The notes under the pieces: generated by a model
What the model saw: the letters and a program-made list of their open reading frames with translations, nothing else
Told to the model about the DNA's origin: nothing
The model's database searches: none
Position numbers and translations under genes: made by a program
Shown: piece by piece, positions 24,775 through 33,367 of the stretch
Position numbering within the stretch: position 1 is the stretch's first letter
Layout of the letters: each line of letters begins with the position of its first letter
Assembly: GCF_024599655.1 (NCBI RefSeq)
Contig: NZ_CP102247.1
Span: forward strand, 124,001 to 188,000
Source of the DNA: Enterobacter asburiae
GTDB lineage: Bacteria > Pseudomonadota > Gammaproteobacteria > Enterobacterales > Enterobacteriaceae
DNA length: 64,000 nt
Direction of reading: 5' to 3'

Positions 24775-25433
24775 TATTTTTTCCTCGCAGCGAGACCCAG
24801 TAAAGAGAGCAGCACCGGTAATCCCACCGGGGCAAACGGCACGGCGGCCAGCGACACAACGGCACCGCTGCAGGCGCGGATGAGCGTGGTACGGTTTTTA
24901 AACGCGGGAACCACCAGCGCCAGCAATATGGCCGGGAATACCGCGTCCAGGCCAATGGTTTCCGGGTCCGGCAGCAGTTTGCCGACCATGGCGCCCAGCA
25001 GGGCCCCCAGCGGCCAGACAATCGCCACGCCTAAACCACATAACCAGTACGCCGCTTTGCGCTGTTCGGCCGTTTTTTGCGAAAGGCCAAAGACCACGCT
25101 TTCGTCGTTCATGATGTGGCAGCCTAAAAGGCTCAGGCCACGCTTGCCCACCAGTTCACGCACCGTCACGCCAAACGGCACGTGCCGCGCGTTGACCAGC
25201 AACCCCGCGGCCGCAGCCGCCAGCGGGTTACCGCCGCTTGCCACAATGCCGATAAACATAAACTCTGACGCGCCCGCGAGTACGGTGATGGAGAGTACAA
25301 ACGGTACCCAGACCGGGAAACCGTAGGCCATCGCCAGGGAGCCGTATGACATCCCGACCACGCCAACCGCGAGGCAGACCAGGATGATTGCTTTTATGGT
25401 GTCGCCTTTCAGGCAAGAGAGATGATGCTTCAT
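24774..25433 (-). CDS. AzlC-family branched-chain amino acid exporter large subunit
   Basis: A 219-residue protein with about six membrane segments, including the AzlC signature region GASEFMFIGIV and LLVNARHVPFG. It forms an operon with the azlD-like gene (one-base overlap) and is divergent from an XRE-cupin regulator 103 bases away. That pairing is common for AzlCD systems and suggests the regulator controls the exporter. It is distinct from ygaZH by location. Absent from this site in E. coli K-12. Confidence 0.9.
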   Translation of the reverse strand: MKHHLSCLKGDTIKAIILVCLAVGVVGMSYGSLAMAYGFPVWVPFVLSITVLAGASEFMFIGIVASGGNPLAAAAAGLLVNARHVPFGVTVRELVGKRGLSLLGCHIMNDESVVFGLSQKTAEQRKAAYWLCGLGVAIVWPLGALLGAMVGKLLPDPETIGLDAVFPAILLALVVPAFKNRTTLIRACSGAVVSLAAVPFAPVGLPVLLSLLGLAARKK

Positions 25434-25497
25434 ACATTTTTAGCCATATCGAACGTGTATCCATTATAATGAACGCAACAGAAGTGTTTTTCAAGAT

Positions 25498-25510
25498 GAA
25501 CGATTCGTTC
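25498..25510. promoter_or_regulatory. Putative operator of the XRE-cupin regulator
   Basis: GAACGATTCGTTC is a perfect inverted repeat (six-base arms around one base) centred between the divergent azlC-like and XRE genes. Looser copies of the half-site (CGAAC, TGAACG) lie at about 25448-25475. Such a pattern fits an operator for the adjacent repressor; this is inference. Confidence 0.5.
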
Positions 25511-25536
25511 GATTTATAGAACAAAGAGGCCGTTAT

Positions 25537-26085
25537 ATGACGCAGCCAATCAGCCTGATCGCTAAAAGTCTGGTGCGGGAACGCCTGCGAACCGGGCTTT
25601 CACTGGCGGAAATTGCCCGCCGCGCCGGGATCGCTAAATCCACCCTTTCCCAACTGGAGTCCGGCAACGGTAACCCTAGCCTGGAAACGCTGTGGTCGCT
25701 TTGCGTGGCGCTGGATATTCCTTTCGCCCGCCTGCTAGAGCCGCAGTTGCCGACCACGCAGGTGATCCGCCGTGGTGAAGGGACGAAAGTGGTCGCTGGA
25801 CAGGCTAACTATGAAGCCATTTTGCTGGCAGCATGCCCCCCTGGCGCGCGCCGCGATGTCTATCTTCTGATGACCCAGCCGGGTGCAGACCGTATTTCCC
25901 AGCCGCATCCGCCGGGTTCGGTAGAGCATATTATTGTGACGCAGGGACGGGCGCTGGTTGGTCTGCTTGACGCGGCGGAAGAGCTCGGCCCGGGAGATTA
26001 CATCTGTTATCCAGCCGATCTGCCGCATATCTTTAAGGCGCTGGAGCCGGATACGCACGCGCTGCTGGTGGCGGAACAAAACTAA
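25537..26085 (+). CDS. XRE-family regulator with C-terminal cupin domain
   Basis: A 182-residue protein. The N-terminal helix-turn-helix (residues 10-65: LSLAEIARRAGIAKSTLSQLESG) is followed by a cupin sensor domain (about 105-180: SQPHPPGSVEHIIVTQGRA, GPGDYICYPADLPH). Proteins of this build sense a small ligand and act on neighbouring metabolic or transport genes. It is divergent from the AzlCD-type genes and likely controls them. Confidence 0.9.
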   Translation: MTQPISLIAKSLVRERLRTGLSLAEIARRAGIAKSTLSQLESGNGNPSLETLWSLCVALDIPFARLLEPQLPTTQVIRRGEGTKVVAGQANYEAILLAACPPGARRDVYLLMTQPGADRISQPHPPGSVEHIIVTQGRALVGLLDAAEELGPGDYICYPADLPHIFKALEPDTHALLVAEQN

Positions 26086-26092
26086 CAGGGGT

Positions 26093-26121
26093 CCGACATC
26101 CTCGCTGCAGGAGGATGTCGG
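26093..26121. terminator. Inverted repeat after the XRE regulator, possible terminator
   Basis: CCGACATCCTC, seven-base loop, GAGGATGTCGG is a perfect 11-base stem between the convergent XRE gene and rhaM. No T run follows, so it may act only as a transcript-end stabiliser. Confidence 0.5.
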
Positions 26122-26129
26122 CTACGTCT

Positions 26130-26444
26130 TCACGCCAGGTAAAACACCTCGTTCAGCTCGGTACTCACCGGGCTATTATCCAAATTTGACGGCATGACAT
26201 CCCGCATGTGTTTCCACCAGCGTTGGCAAACCTCGGTGTTCGCTACCGCGCTCCAGCGCTCCTCCGATTCAATCTCTACGGTCGCAAACAGCAGGTTGCG
26301 GGCTTTATCGAGATAAATGGCGTAGTGGTGTGCGCCATGGTCTTTCAACACCGATTCAAGCTCGGGCCAAATCGGGTTGTGGCGACGCGCGTACTCCTCG
26401 TGCGCGTCCGGGTTCATCTGCATCACAAACGCTTTGCGGATCAT
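26130..26444 (-). CDS. rhaM: L-rhamnose mutarotase RhaM
   Basis: Interconverts alpha and beta anomers of L-rhamnose. Its 104 residues equal the family length; MIRKAFVMQMNPD and the HNPIWPEL stretch with the active-site His match E. coli. Start overlaps the dehydrogenase stop by four bases, so it is the last gene of the rhamnose operon. Confidence 0.97.
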   Translation of the reverse strand: MIRKAFVMQMNPDAHEEYARRHNPIWPELESVLKDHGAHHYAIYLDKARNLLFATVEIESEERWSAVANTEVCQRWWKHMRDVMPSNLDNSPVSTELNEVFYLA

Positions 26445-27589
26445 AATGCCTCCAGATAGAGCTCGCGAACTTCCTCACGGCTGGCGGTGCGCGGGTTACA
26501 CGGCGCGCACGGGTCGGCGAGGGCCTTATCCAACCAGCCTTCAATATCGGCTTTGGTGACGCCGAGCTGGCTGAAGCCCGCAGGGATACCGACGCGGGCG
26601 CTCAGGTCGCGAATCGCCTGAATGGCGGACATGCTGGCGGCTTCATCGCTCATGCCGCGGGTATCGACGCCCATTGCCTGCGCTACACGGGCGAAGCGTG
26701 CGACTGCGTTCGGGCGGTTAAAGCTTTCAACGATCGGCAGCAGAATGGCGTTGCATACGCCGTGCGGCAGGTTGTGCGTCGCGCCCGGCTGGTGCGCCAG
26801 GGCGTGTACCAGACCCAGACCGGCGCTGTTAAACGCCATGCCCGCCAGATACTGACCAAACGCCATCTGCTCGCGCGCTTCAAGGTTATGGCCGTTGTCG
26901 ACCGCTTCCGGCAGCCACAGGTTGATCAGGCGAATCGCTTCCAGCGCGTTGGCGTCGGTCAGCGGATGCGCGCCAACGGACACGTAGGCTTCAATGGCGT
27001 GGGTCAAGGCATCCATACCGGTTGCGGCGGTCACGGAGGCGGGAATATCGAGCATCACGCTGGCATCGTCCACGGCGATGTCCGGGATGATGTTCGGGTC
27101 AATAATCACCTCTTTCACCTGACGCGCGGAGTCGATGATCACCGCATTGCTGGTCATCTCCGCCGCCGTGCCTGCGGTGGTGTTGATCGCCACCAGCGGC
27201 ACGCCCGCGTTTTTCACCTTGCCGACGCCGGAATAATCGGTTGACGGGCCGGGGTTGGCGGTGAGAATTTTAATCGCCTTGGCGGTATCAATCGGGCTGC
27301 CGCCGCCGAAGGCAATCACGTAATCACACTCCGCGTCCCGGTAAGCCGAGAATCCTTTTTGCACCAGCGCTTCCGTCGGGTTCGGGAACACCTCATCGAA
27401 CAGGTGATACGACATCTGATGGGCGTCCAGCGCGGTAAACAGGCTGTCGAGCAGGCCCAGCTTTACCAGCTGGCCGTCGGTGACAATCAGCGCTTTTCCC
27501 CACTGCTTGTTTGCTACCAGGTTGACCATATCGCCGATTGCGCCCGCGCCGTGAAGGCTGATTTTTGGAAGTGCCAACATAAAGCTCAT
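26441..27589 (-). CDS. Iron-containing lactaldehyde reductase (FucO-type) in the rhamnose operon
   Basis: Group III iron-dependent alcohol dehydrogenase of 382 residues, the length of FucO. NAD-binding GGGSPIDTAKA is at about residue 97, and the Fe ligands are in the family positions DIAVDDASV, ALTHAIEAY, VHALAHQPG and HNLPHG. It would reduce L-lactaldehyde, made by RhaD, to L-1,2-propanediol under anaerobic conditions. In E. coli K-12 this step is done by fucO elsewhere; here the gene sits between rhaD and rhaM. It is often called rhaO or fucO in annotations; I leave the symbol open. AAGGA precedes the ATG. Confidence 0.92.
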   Translation of the reverse strand: MSFMLALPKISLHGAGAIGDMVNLVANKQWGKALIVTDGQLVKLGLLDSLFTALDAHQMSYHLFDEVFPNPTEALVQKGFSAYRDAECDYVIAFGGGSPIDTAKAIKILTANPGPSTDYSGVGKVKNAGVPLVAINTTAGTAAEMTSNAVIIDSARQVKEVIIDPNIIPDIAVDDASVMLDIPASVTAATGMDALTHAIEAYVSVGAHPLTDANALEAIRLINLWLPEAVDNGHNLEAREQMAFGQYLAGMAFNSAGLGLVHALAHQPGATHNLPHGVCNAILLPIVESFNRPNAVARFARVAQAMGVDTRGMSDEAASMSAIQAIRDLSARVGIPAGFSQLGVTKADIEGWLDKALADPCAPCNPRTASREEVRELYLEAL

Positions 27590-27630
27590 GATAATTTTCC
27601 TTAACGATCAACGTTTTTCCTGCGAAAGCG

Positions 27631-28461
27631 TTATGCGTATAAATCCAGCGCGGACCGCAACGGGCTCACGCCAAAGCGTTTGCCCAGTGCGATCAGTTCT
27701 TCCCGGGTGATGGTTTGCTTCATGCCGCCCATGGAGTACACCTTCACCAGCACTTCCGCTGATTTCTCGGCGGTGTCGATCAGGCCAAAGGTTTCATCCA
27801 GCGTTGGGCCGCTGCCGAAGACGCCGTGGAACGGCCACAGCACCAGAGAATGCTTCTGCATATCCACGGCGGTTGCCTGGCCGATTTCGTCGGTACCCGG
27901 CACCATCCACGGCAGAATGCCCACGCCGTCCGGGAACACCACCAGACACTCGGTGCTGCCTTCCCATAGCTTGCGGGTGATGAAGTCGGCGCTGTTTTCC
28001 AGCACGTAGGTCAGGGCGATCAGGTTGGTGGCGTGGCAGTGCATGATCACGCGGTCTTTGCCGTGAGTCGCCTTGATGCGCTCGCAGTGGGAGAGGAAGT
28101 GCGCCGGCAGTTCAGACGTGGGCACCGCCTCGTCGGTCAGGCCCCACAGAATGTGGTAGCCCGCGCCGTCGCTGTCCACCTTCACCACGCCGAGATTGGC
28201 CTGCGGGTCGAGCTGGACGTTGCGGAAGAACTTGCCGGAGCCGGTAACGATAAACGGTGTGTTGGCGAGCAGCGGCATCGGCTGGCTCAGCGCAATATAG
28301 CGCGGCGTCTGGTGGAAATCGGCCGTGAACGGTTCGATATCCGCGTCGTCCAGGCGCAGCGTCAGGTTGCCGCCGTTGCGCTCGTCCCAGCCCTTCAGCC
28401 AGGCGTCGGAGGTGGCTTTGATCATGCCCTGGACGAACCAGGAAGTGGTGATGGTCTGCAT
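27631..28461 (-). CDS. rhaD: Rhamnulose-1-phosphate aldolase RhaD
   Basis: Class II Zn aldolase cleaving L-rhamnulose 1-phosphate to dihydroxyacetone phosphate and L-lactaldehyde. Metal-binding HCHATN and the C-terminal His in WPFHGVFG region are present, as is the catalytic Glu region WEGSTECLVVFP. The start was set at the ATG at 28461, with GGAA nine bases upstream, giving 276 residues beginning MQTITTSWF; an ATG three codons upstream lacks spacing for a ribosome site. Follows rhaA after a long palindromic repeat. Confidence 0.96.
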   Translation of the reverse strand: MQTITTSWFVQGMIKATSDAWLKGWDERNGGNLTLRLDDADIEPFTADFHQTPRYIALSQPMPLLANTPFIVTGSGKFFRNVQLDPQANLGVVKVDSDGAGYHILWGLTDEAVPTSELPAHFLSHCERIKATHGKDRVIMHCHATNLIALTYVLENSADFITRKLWEGSTECLVVFPDGVGILPWMVPGTDEIGQATAVDMQKHSLVLWPFHGVFGSGPTLDETFGLIDTAEKSAEVLVKVYSMGGMKQTITREELIALGKRFGVSPLRSALDLYA

Positions 28462-28493
28462 AGTTTTCATTTCCAGTTATCGCGGTGAGAGTT

Positions 28494-28578
28494 CCCCCTC
28501 ACCCTAACCCTCTCCCCAAAGGGGCGAGGGGATGGTTTGCTCCCTCTCCCCTTTGGGGAGAGGGCAGGGGTGAGGGGG
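28494..28578. repeat. Long palindromic intergenic repeat, copy 1
   Basis: An 85-base near-palindrome between rhaA and rhaD, with outer arms CCCCTCACCCTAACCCTCTC and GAGAGGGC-GGGGTGAGGGG and inner arms CCCCAAAGGGG. A second copy of nearly identical sequence lies at 48976-49059 between glpK and glpX. It is an intergenic repeat in the middle of an operon in both cases, so it may set mRNA stability or the ratio of gene products. I do not assign it to a named family. Confidence 0.9.
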
Positions 28579-28581
28579 CAG

Positions 28582-29841
28582 TTACCCGCGCTGACTCAAC
28601 ACGTCTTTCTCGTACGCCCGCACGTTGTCCAGCCACTGGCTGCCCGCCGGGGCGTCGTTACGCTGGCAATACATCTCCCACACCGCCTGCCACGGCAGGG
28701 ATTTCTGCTCTTCCAGCAGCGCCAGACGCGCGGTGTAGTTGCCGTTAGCCTCCAGCTGTTTTAGCGCGGCGACAGGCTCCAGCAGCGCGCGCAGCAGGGC
28801 TTTCTTCATGTTGCGGGTGCCGATAACCCACGCCGCGATGCGGTTGATGGAGGCATCGAAGAAGTCGAGGCCGATGTGCACGCGGTCAAAGAGGTCGTGA
28901 CGGATGATTTCGCTGGCAATCGCCTGGGTTTCGTCATCCAGCAGCACCACATGGTCGCTGTCCCAGCGCACCGGACGGCTGACGTGCAGCAGCAGGCGCG
29001 GCACGTAGAGCATGGCGGCGGAGATTTTGTCGGAGATCACCTCGGTCGGGTGGAAGTGGCCGGCATCCAGGCACAGCGCGGTCTGGCGGCTGGTGGCGTA
29101 ACCCATATAGAACTCGTTCGAGCCAACGGTATAGCTCTCGGCGCCAATGCCGAACAGCTTGCTCTCTACGGCGTCGATGTGGTGCGCCGGGTCCAGCTTC
29201 TCGCTGAGAGCCTCATCCAGCGCGGCCAGCAGGCGCTGGCGCGGAGCCAGACGATCGACGGTGATGTCCTTCATGCCGTCCGGGATCCAGATGTTCATCA
29301 CCGACGGCGTGCCGAGCTGCTCGCCGAAATACGCCGAGACGCGGCGGCTGGCCTTCACGTGGTCGATCCAGAACTGGCGGATGTCGTCGTCCGCGTGGGC
29401 GAGGGTAAAACCGTCCGCGCTCAGCGGATGTGAGAAGCAGGACGGATTAAAGTCCAGGCCCAGCCGGTTGGCTTTGGCCCACTCCACCCAGTTCTTAAAG
29501 TGTTCTGGTTTGATTGCGTTGCGCGCCACCGGCTCGTCGGATTCGAGATAAATCGCGTGCAGGTTCAGCCGTTTTGGCCCCGGGATCAGGCTCAGCGCCA
29601 GCGCCAGGTCGGCGCGCAGTTCGGTCGCGTTACGCGCTTTGCCAGGGTAGTTACCCGTGGCCTGAATACCGCCCGTCAGGGAACCGCCCGGGTTCTCGAA
29701 ACCGGCGACGTCATCGCCCTGCCAGCAGTGCATGGAGACGGGCAGACGGTCGAGCTGGCGCAGCGCCTCTTCGACATCCACGCCGACGGCGGCGAAACGC
29801 TGTTTAGCCAGGCCCCAGGCTTGTTCTAATTGAGTGGTCAT
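28582..29841 (-). CDS. rhaA: L-rhamnose isomerase RhaA
   Basis: Isomerises L-rhamnose to L-rhamnulose; Mn/Zn-dependent TIM barrel, tetramer. Start set at the ATG at 29841, with AAGGAG eight bases before it, overlapping the rhaB stop (ATGA) and giving 419 residues as in E. coli. Motifs such as MHCWQGDDV, LDAGHFHPTE and WDSDHVV with metal ligands are conserved. Second gene of rhaBAD. Confidence 0.98.
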   Translation of the reverse strand: MTTQLEQAWGLAKQRFAAVGVDVEEALRQLDRLPVSMHCWQGDDVAGFENPGGSLTGGIQATGNYPGKARNATELRADLALALSLIPGPKRLNLHAIYLESDEPVARNAIKPEHFKNWVEWAKANRLGLDFNPSCFSHPLSADGFTLAHADDDIRQFWIDHVKASRRVSAYFGEQLGTPSVMNIWIPDGMKDITVDRLAPRQRLLAALDEALSEKLDPAHHIDAVESKLFGIGAESYTVGSNEFYMGYATSRQTALCLDAGHFHPTEVISDKISAAMLYVPRLLLHVSRPVRWDSDHVVLLDDETQAIASEIIRHDLFDRVHIGLDFFDASINRIAAWVIGTRNMKKALLRALLEPVAALKQLEANGNYTARLALLEEQKSLPWQAVWEMYCQRNDAPAGSQWLDNVRAYEKDVLSQRG

Positions 29842-31307
29842 GCGCAAAGCTCCTTAGTCAGTCGGTTTTGCTGAAACTGCGCCCGAAAGCGGGCAATTTC
29901 ACGGCAGGGATTGGGGGTAAAGGTGGTCAGGCTGGCGTTCGCCGCCACCACCGAACGGAAGTCGTCAACGTTGGAAAGTTCGTCCAGGGTCATCAGCTGG
30001 ATGCCGATATTGCCGAGCGTGGAGGCCTCCACGGGACCTGCTATCACGGTGATGCCGCAGGCATCCGCGCAGAGCTGGTTTAGCAGCTGGTTCTGGCAGC
30101 CGCCGCCCACGATATGCAGCTGGCTGAACGGTTTTCCGCGAAGACTCGCCAGCTCGCTGAGGATGTCGGCATACAGCAGGGCGAGGCTGTCAAAAATGCA
30201 GCGCGCCAGTTCGGAAGGGCTGGACGGCACCGGCTGTCCGCCCTCAACGCAGGCGGCCTGAATTTCGGCGCTCATATGCGCCGGGTTGATAAAGCGGTCA
30301 TCGTTCGGGTTGATCAGGAACGTGCAGGCCTTCAGCTTCTCGGTTTCGGCGATAAGCGCAGGCAGGTCGGTAATGTTCTGCTCTTTCAGCACCCGCTGGA
30401 GCAGCCACAGCCCCATGATGTTTTTCAGTACGCGGTAGCGGCCTTCGGCACCGCCTTCGTTGGTAATGTTTGCGGCCATCGCGGCGTCGCTGGCGTACGG
30501 GGTTTTGCTCTCAAAGCCCATCAGCGACCAGGTGCCGGACGAGAGGTATGCCGCGTCTTTACTCGCAAGTGGGGACGCTATCACCGCGCTGGCGGTATCG
30601 TGGCTGGCGACGGCAACGACGGGGATTGCGTTCCCCTGGGGGCAAATCCAGTGACCTATCACATTGCCCGGGTGGGTTGGCGTGCCGAACCAGGAAGGCG
30701 ACGCCCCCGTCCAGGCCAGCAGATGTTCGTCCCAGCTATCCGAGTTGATATTGACCAGCTGCGTGGTGGTGGCGTTGGTATATTCCCAGTTCATGTTGCC
30801 GGTCAGGCGATAGCTCAGGTAGTCCGGGATCAGCAGCGCATGAGCCACGTCCGCGACCAGCTCCGGCTGTTGCTCGACCAGGGCACGCAGCTGATAAAGC
30901 GTGTTAAACGGCAGAAACTGGATGCCGCTGCGCCCGTAGATGTTGTCCTTGCCAAGCTGGGCGATAGCGTGCGCCATCAGGCCGTCGGTGCGGCTGTCGC
31001 GATAAGACACCGGTAAGCCGACACGCTCGCCATGGCTATCAAGCAGAACGTAGTCCACGCCCCAGGTATCGATGCCGATGCTGTCGATGCGAATGCCATC
31101 GTCGCAGACGTTGTTCAGTCCGATACGGATCTCCGCCTCCAGGGCATCGATATCCCAGGCCTCAAAACCGTCCTGCTTTTGCAGGCAGTTGGCGAAACGG
31201 TGCATTTCGCGAAGCGAAAGCGTGTGCTGCTCACGGTCCCAGCTCGCGAGCATTACGCGGCCGCTGGATGCGCCTAAATCGACAGCCACACAATGGCGAA
31301 AAGTCAT
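29838..31307 (-). CDS. rhaB: Rhamnulokinase RhaB
   Basis: Phosphorylates L-rhamnulose at O-1 with ATP. FGGY-family kinase of 489 residues, the same as E. coli; N-terminal VDLGASSGRVML phosphate-binding loop, catalytic Asp region in IDTWGVDYVLL, C-terminal HIVGGGCQNQLLNQL. AAAGGA precedes the ATG. First gene of the rhamnose catabolic operon rhaB-rhaA-rhaD-dehydrogenase-rhaM. Confidence 0.98.
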   Translation of the reverse strand: MTFRHCVAVDLGASSGRVMLASWDREQHTLSLREMHRFANCLQKQDGFEAWDIDALEAEIRIGLNNVCDDGIRIDSIGIDTWGVDYVLLDSHGERVGLPVSYRDSRTDGLMAHAIAQLGKDNIYGRSGIQFLPFNTLYQLRALVEQQPELVADVAHALLIPDYLSYRLTGNMNWEYTNATTTQLVNINSDSWDEHLLAWTGASPSWFGTPTHPGNVIGHWICPQGNAIPVVAVASHDTASAVIASPLASKDAAYLSSGTWSLMGFESKTPYASDAAMAANITNEGGAEGRYRVLKNIMGLWLLQRVLKEQNITDLPALIAETEKLKACTFLINPNDDRFINPAHMSAEIQAACVEGGQPVPSSPSELARCIFDSLALLYADILSELASLRGKPFSQLHIVGGGCQNQLLNQLCADACGITVIAGPVEASTLGNIGIQLMTLDELSNVDDFRSVVAANASLTTFTPNPCREIARFRAQFQQNRLTKELCA

Positions 31308-31608
31308 GGTCGGGTCCTTTCTTTAGTCATTAGCGGTGAGTGTAAAAAAGGGAAGAAAAAGTCACCTTCTCACCACTGACAGGCCAAATCTCGCGCTGGC
31401 AAGAAAGCAAAGGTGAATGTGAGGGAGTTCACAGTTTCCGGCAGCGGCGGGATCCTCAGGCAGTGTGACGCTGGCCGCATTTCCCGATCTTTCCCCCTGT
31501 TTCTTGAAAAATGGACAGCTTTTGCGAGGTTTACTACCAAAAATTGAAGGTGAGCGAGGGAGGCCTTAATTACTATTTTGAGAACATTTTTCATTGGTGG
31601 GGGCCGTT
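31308..31608. promoter_or_regulatory. rhaBAD/rhaSR divergent control region
   Basis: A 301-base gap. Read on the minus strand, the part at about 31360-31416 aligns with the E. coli rhaBAD RhaS site (shared CCTGTCAG and GAGAAGGT elements and a CACCTTTGC half-site). A perfect CRP site lies just upstream (31418-31433). Near rhaS, GATCTTTCCCCCTG and a TTTCTTGAAAAATGGACAG stretch (31480-31520) may form the RhaR site of rhaSR. Control by L-rhamnose via RhaS/RhaR and by cAMP-CRP is expected. Confidence 0.8.
31418..31433. promoter_or_regulatory. CRP site in the rhaB-rhaS region
   Basis: TGTGAGGGAGTTCACA matches both CRP half-sites exactly. It lies next to the RhaS-like half-sites on the rhaB side, the position used by CRP at E. 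coli rhaBAD. Confidence 0.85.
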
Positions 31609-32445
31609 ATGACCGTACTGCACTGCGTGGATTTTTTTCCTTCAGGAGGTTCGCCTGTCGCGATTGAGCCGCGGCTTCCTCAGGCTGCGTTCCCGGAGCA
31701 TCATCATGATTTTCATGAGATTGTGATTGTTGAGCGCGGGACGGGGATTCATGTCTTCAATGGTCAGCCCTATACCATCAGCGGCGGTACGGTGTGCTTC
31801 GTGCGCGACCACGATCGGCACCTGTATGAACATACCGACAACCTGTATCTGACTAATGTGCTCTACCGTTCCCCGGATGCGTTCCAGTTTCTTTCGGGGC
31901 TGAATCAGCTGTTGCCCCAGGAGCAGGACGGACACTATCCATCGCACTGGCGGGTGAATCAGTCCATCCTGCAGCAGGTGCGTCAGCTGGTGGGCCAGAT
32001 GGAGAAGAGTGAGGACGGGCAGGAGACGCACGCCATTGCCACGCGCGAACTGCTGTTTATGCAGCTTCTGGTGCTGCTGCGCCGCAGCAGCCTGGTGGAA
32101 GGGCTGGAAGATAACAACGCGCGCCTGAACCATCTGATGGCCTGGCTGGAAGATCATTTCGCCGAGGACGTCTGCTGGGAAACGCTGGCGGATGATTTTT
32201 CACTGTCGCTGCGTACCCTGCATCGCCAGCTTAAGCAGCACACCGGGCTGACGCCGCAGCGCTACCTTAACCGCCTGCGCCTGATCAAAGCGCGTCATCT
32301 TTTACGTCATACCGACGAAAGCGTCACAGATATTGCCTACTGCTGCGGTTTTGGCGACAGCAATCACTTTTCAACGCTGTTTCGCCGGGAATTTAGCTGG
32401 TCGCCGCGCGATATTCGTCAGGGGAAAGACGCGATGCTTCAGTAA
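31609..32445 (+). CDS. rhaS: AraC-type activator RhaS of rhaBAD and rhaT
   Basis: Rhamnose-responsive activator. Its 278 residues, from the ATG at 31609, equal the E. coli length; a start five codons upstream is not supported. The N-terminal cupin-type sugar domain has FPEHHHDFHEIVIVE; the C-terminal AraC domain has two helix-turn-helices (DFSLSLRTLHRQLKQHTG and VTDIAYCCGFGDSNHFSTLF). Followed by rhaR after 73 bases. Confidence 0.98.
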   Translation: MTVLHCVDFFPSGGSPVAIEPRLPQAAFPEHHHDFHEIVIVERGTGIHVFNGQPYTISGGTVCFVRDHDRHLYEHTDNLYLTNVLYRSPDAFQFLSGLNQLLPQEQDGHYPSHWRVNQSILQQVRQLVGQMEKSEDGQETHAIATRELLFMQLLVLLRRSSLVEGLEDNNARLNHLMAWLEDHFAEDVCWETLADDFSLSLRTLHRQLKQHTGLTPQRYLNRLRLIKARHLLRHTDESVTDIAYCCGFGDSNHFSTLFRREFSWSPRDIRQGKDAMLQ

Positions 32446-32518
32446 CGCGAGGGCAGTCACCGTTTTATTTCCGCAAAAAAGCTAATAGTGACAGGTTATT
32501 CGGCGTAGAGGTCGTGGT

Positions 32519-33367
32519 GTGGCTGCTCAGTTAATTCTTCGCAAAGATGATTTTTATGCCTCCGCGAGTCAGGCCGTCACGGTGGCCGATCGCTACCCGC
32601 AGGACGTGTTTGCCGAACATACCCACGAGTTTTGCGAGCTGGTGCTGGTGTGGCGCGGTAACGGCCTGCACATCCTCAACGACCGTCCCTACCGCATTAC
32701 GCGCGGCGATCTGTTCTATATTCGCGCGGAGGATAAACACTCCTACGCCTCGGTTAACGACCTGGTGCTGCAGAACGTTATTTACTGTCCGGACAGGCTC
32801 AGGCTTAACGTGGACTGGGCCGCGAACATTCCAGGCTTTCATGATGCTAAGGGTTCTCCACACTGGCGCTTAAGCAGTAACGGCATGGCTCAGGTCCGGC
32901 AGGTTATTTCTCAACTGGAGCAGGAGAGTCAGAAAAACGACCCGGTGGCTAACCAGCTGGCGGAGTTGCTTTTCGCCCAGCTGGTGATGACGTTGAAGCG
33001 CCACCGTTACGCCACTGATAACCCCTCCGCCACGACGCAGGAAGCGCTGCTGGATAAGCTCATCACCCGGCTTGCGGGCAGCCTGAATAAAAACTTTGTA
33101 CTGGAGAAATTCTGCGAGCAGGAACAGTGCAGCGAGCGCGCGCTGCGCCAGCAGTTTCGCACTCTGACCGGGATGACGGTGAACCACTATCTGCGCCAGC
33201 TGCGCATCTGCCATGCACAATATCTCCTGCAGCATACGGAGTGGATGGTCAGCGATGTGGCGATGTGCTGCGGCTTTGAGGACAGTAACTACTTTTCAGT
33301 GGTGTTTAACCGCGAGGTGGGGATGACGCCGGTACAGTGGCGTCATCGCAGTCGAAAAGGGTCGTAA
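32519..33367 (+). CDS. rhaR: AraC-type activator RhaR of rhaSR
   Basis: Rhamnose-responsive activator of rhaSR. Its 282 residues equal E. coli RhaR. Start codon GTG with AGAGG six bases upstream. Cupin-type sensor at the N-terminus (FAEHTHEFCELVLVWRGNG) and two C-terminal helix-turn-helices ending DVAMCCGFEDSNYFSVVF. The stop codon directly abuts the convergent rhaT stop, with no terminator visible between. Confidence 0.98.
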   Translation: MAAQLILRKDDFYASASQAVTVADRYPQDVFAEHTHEFCELVLVWRGNGLHILNDRPYRITRGDLFYIRAEDKHSYASVNDLVLQNVIYCPDRLRLNVDWAANIPGFHDAKGSPHWRLSSNGMAQVRQVISQLEQESQKNDPVANQLAELLFAQLVMTLKRHRYATDNPSATTQEALLDKLITRLAGSLNKNFVLEKFCEQEQCSERALRQQFRTLTGMTVNHYLRQLRICHAQYLLQHTEWMVSDVAMCCGFEDSNYFSVVFNREVGMTPVQWRHRSRKGS

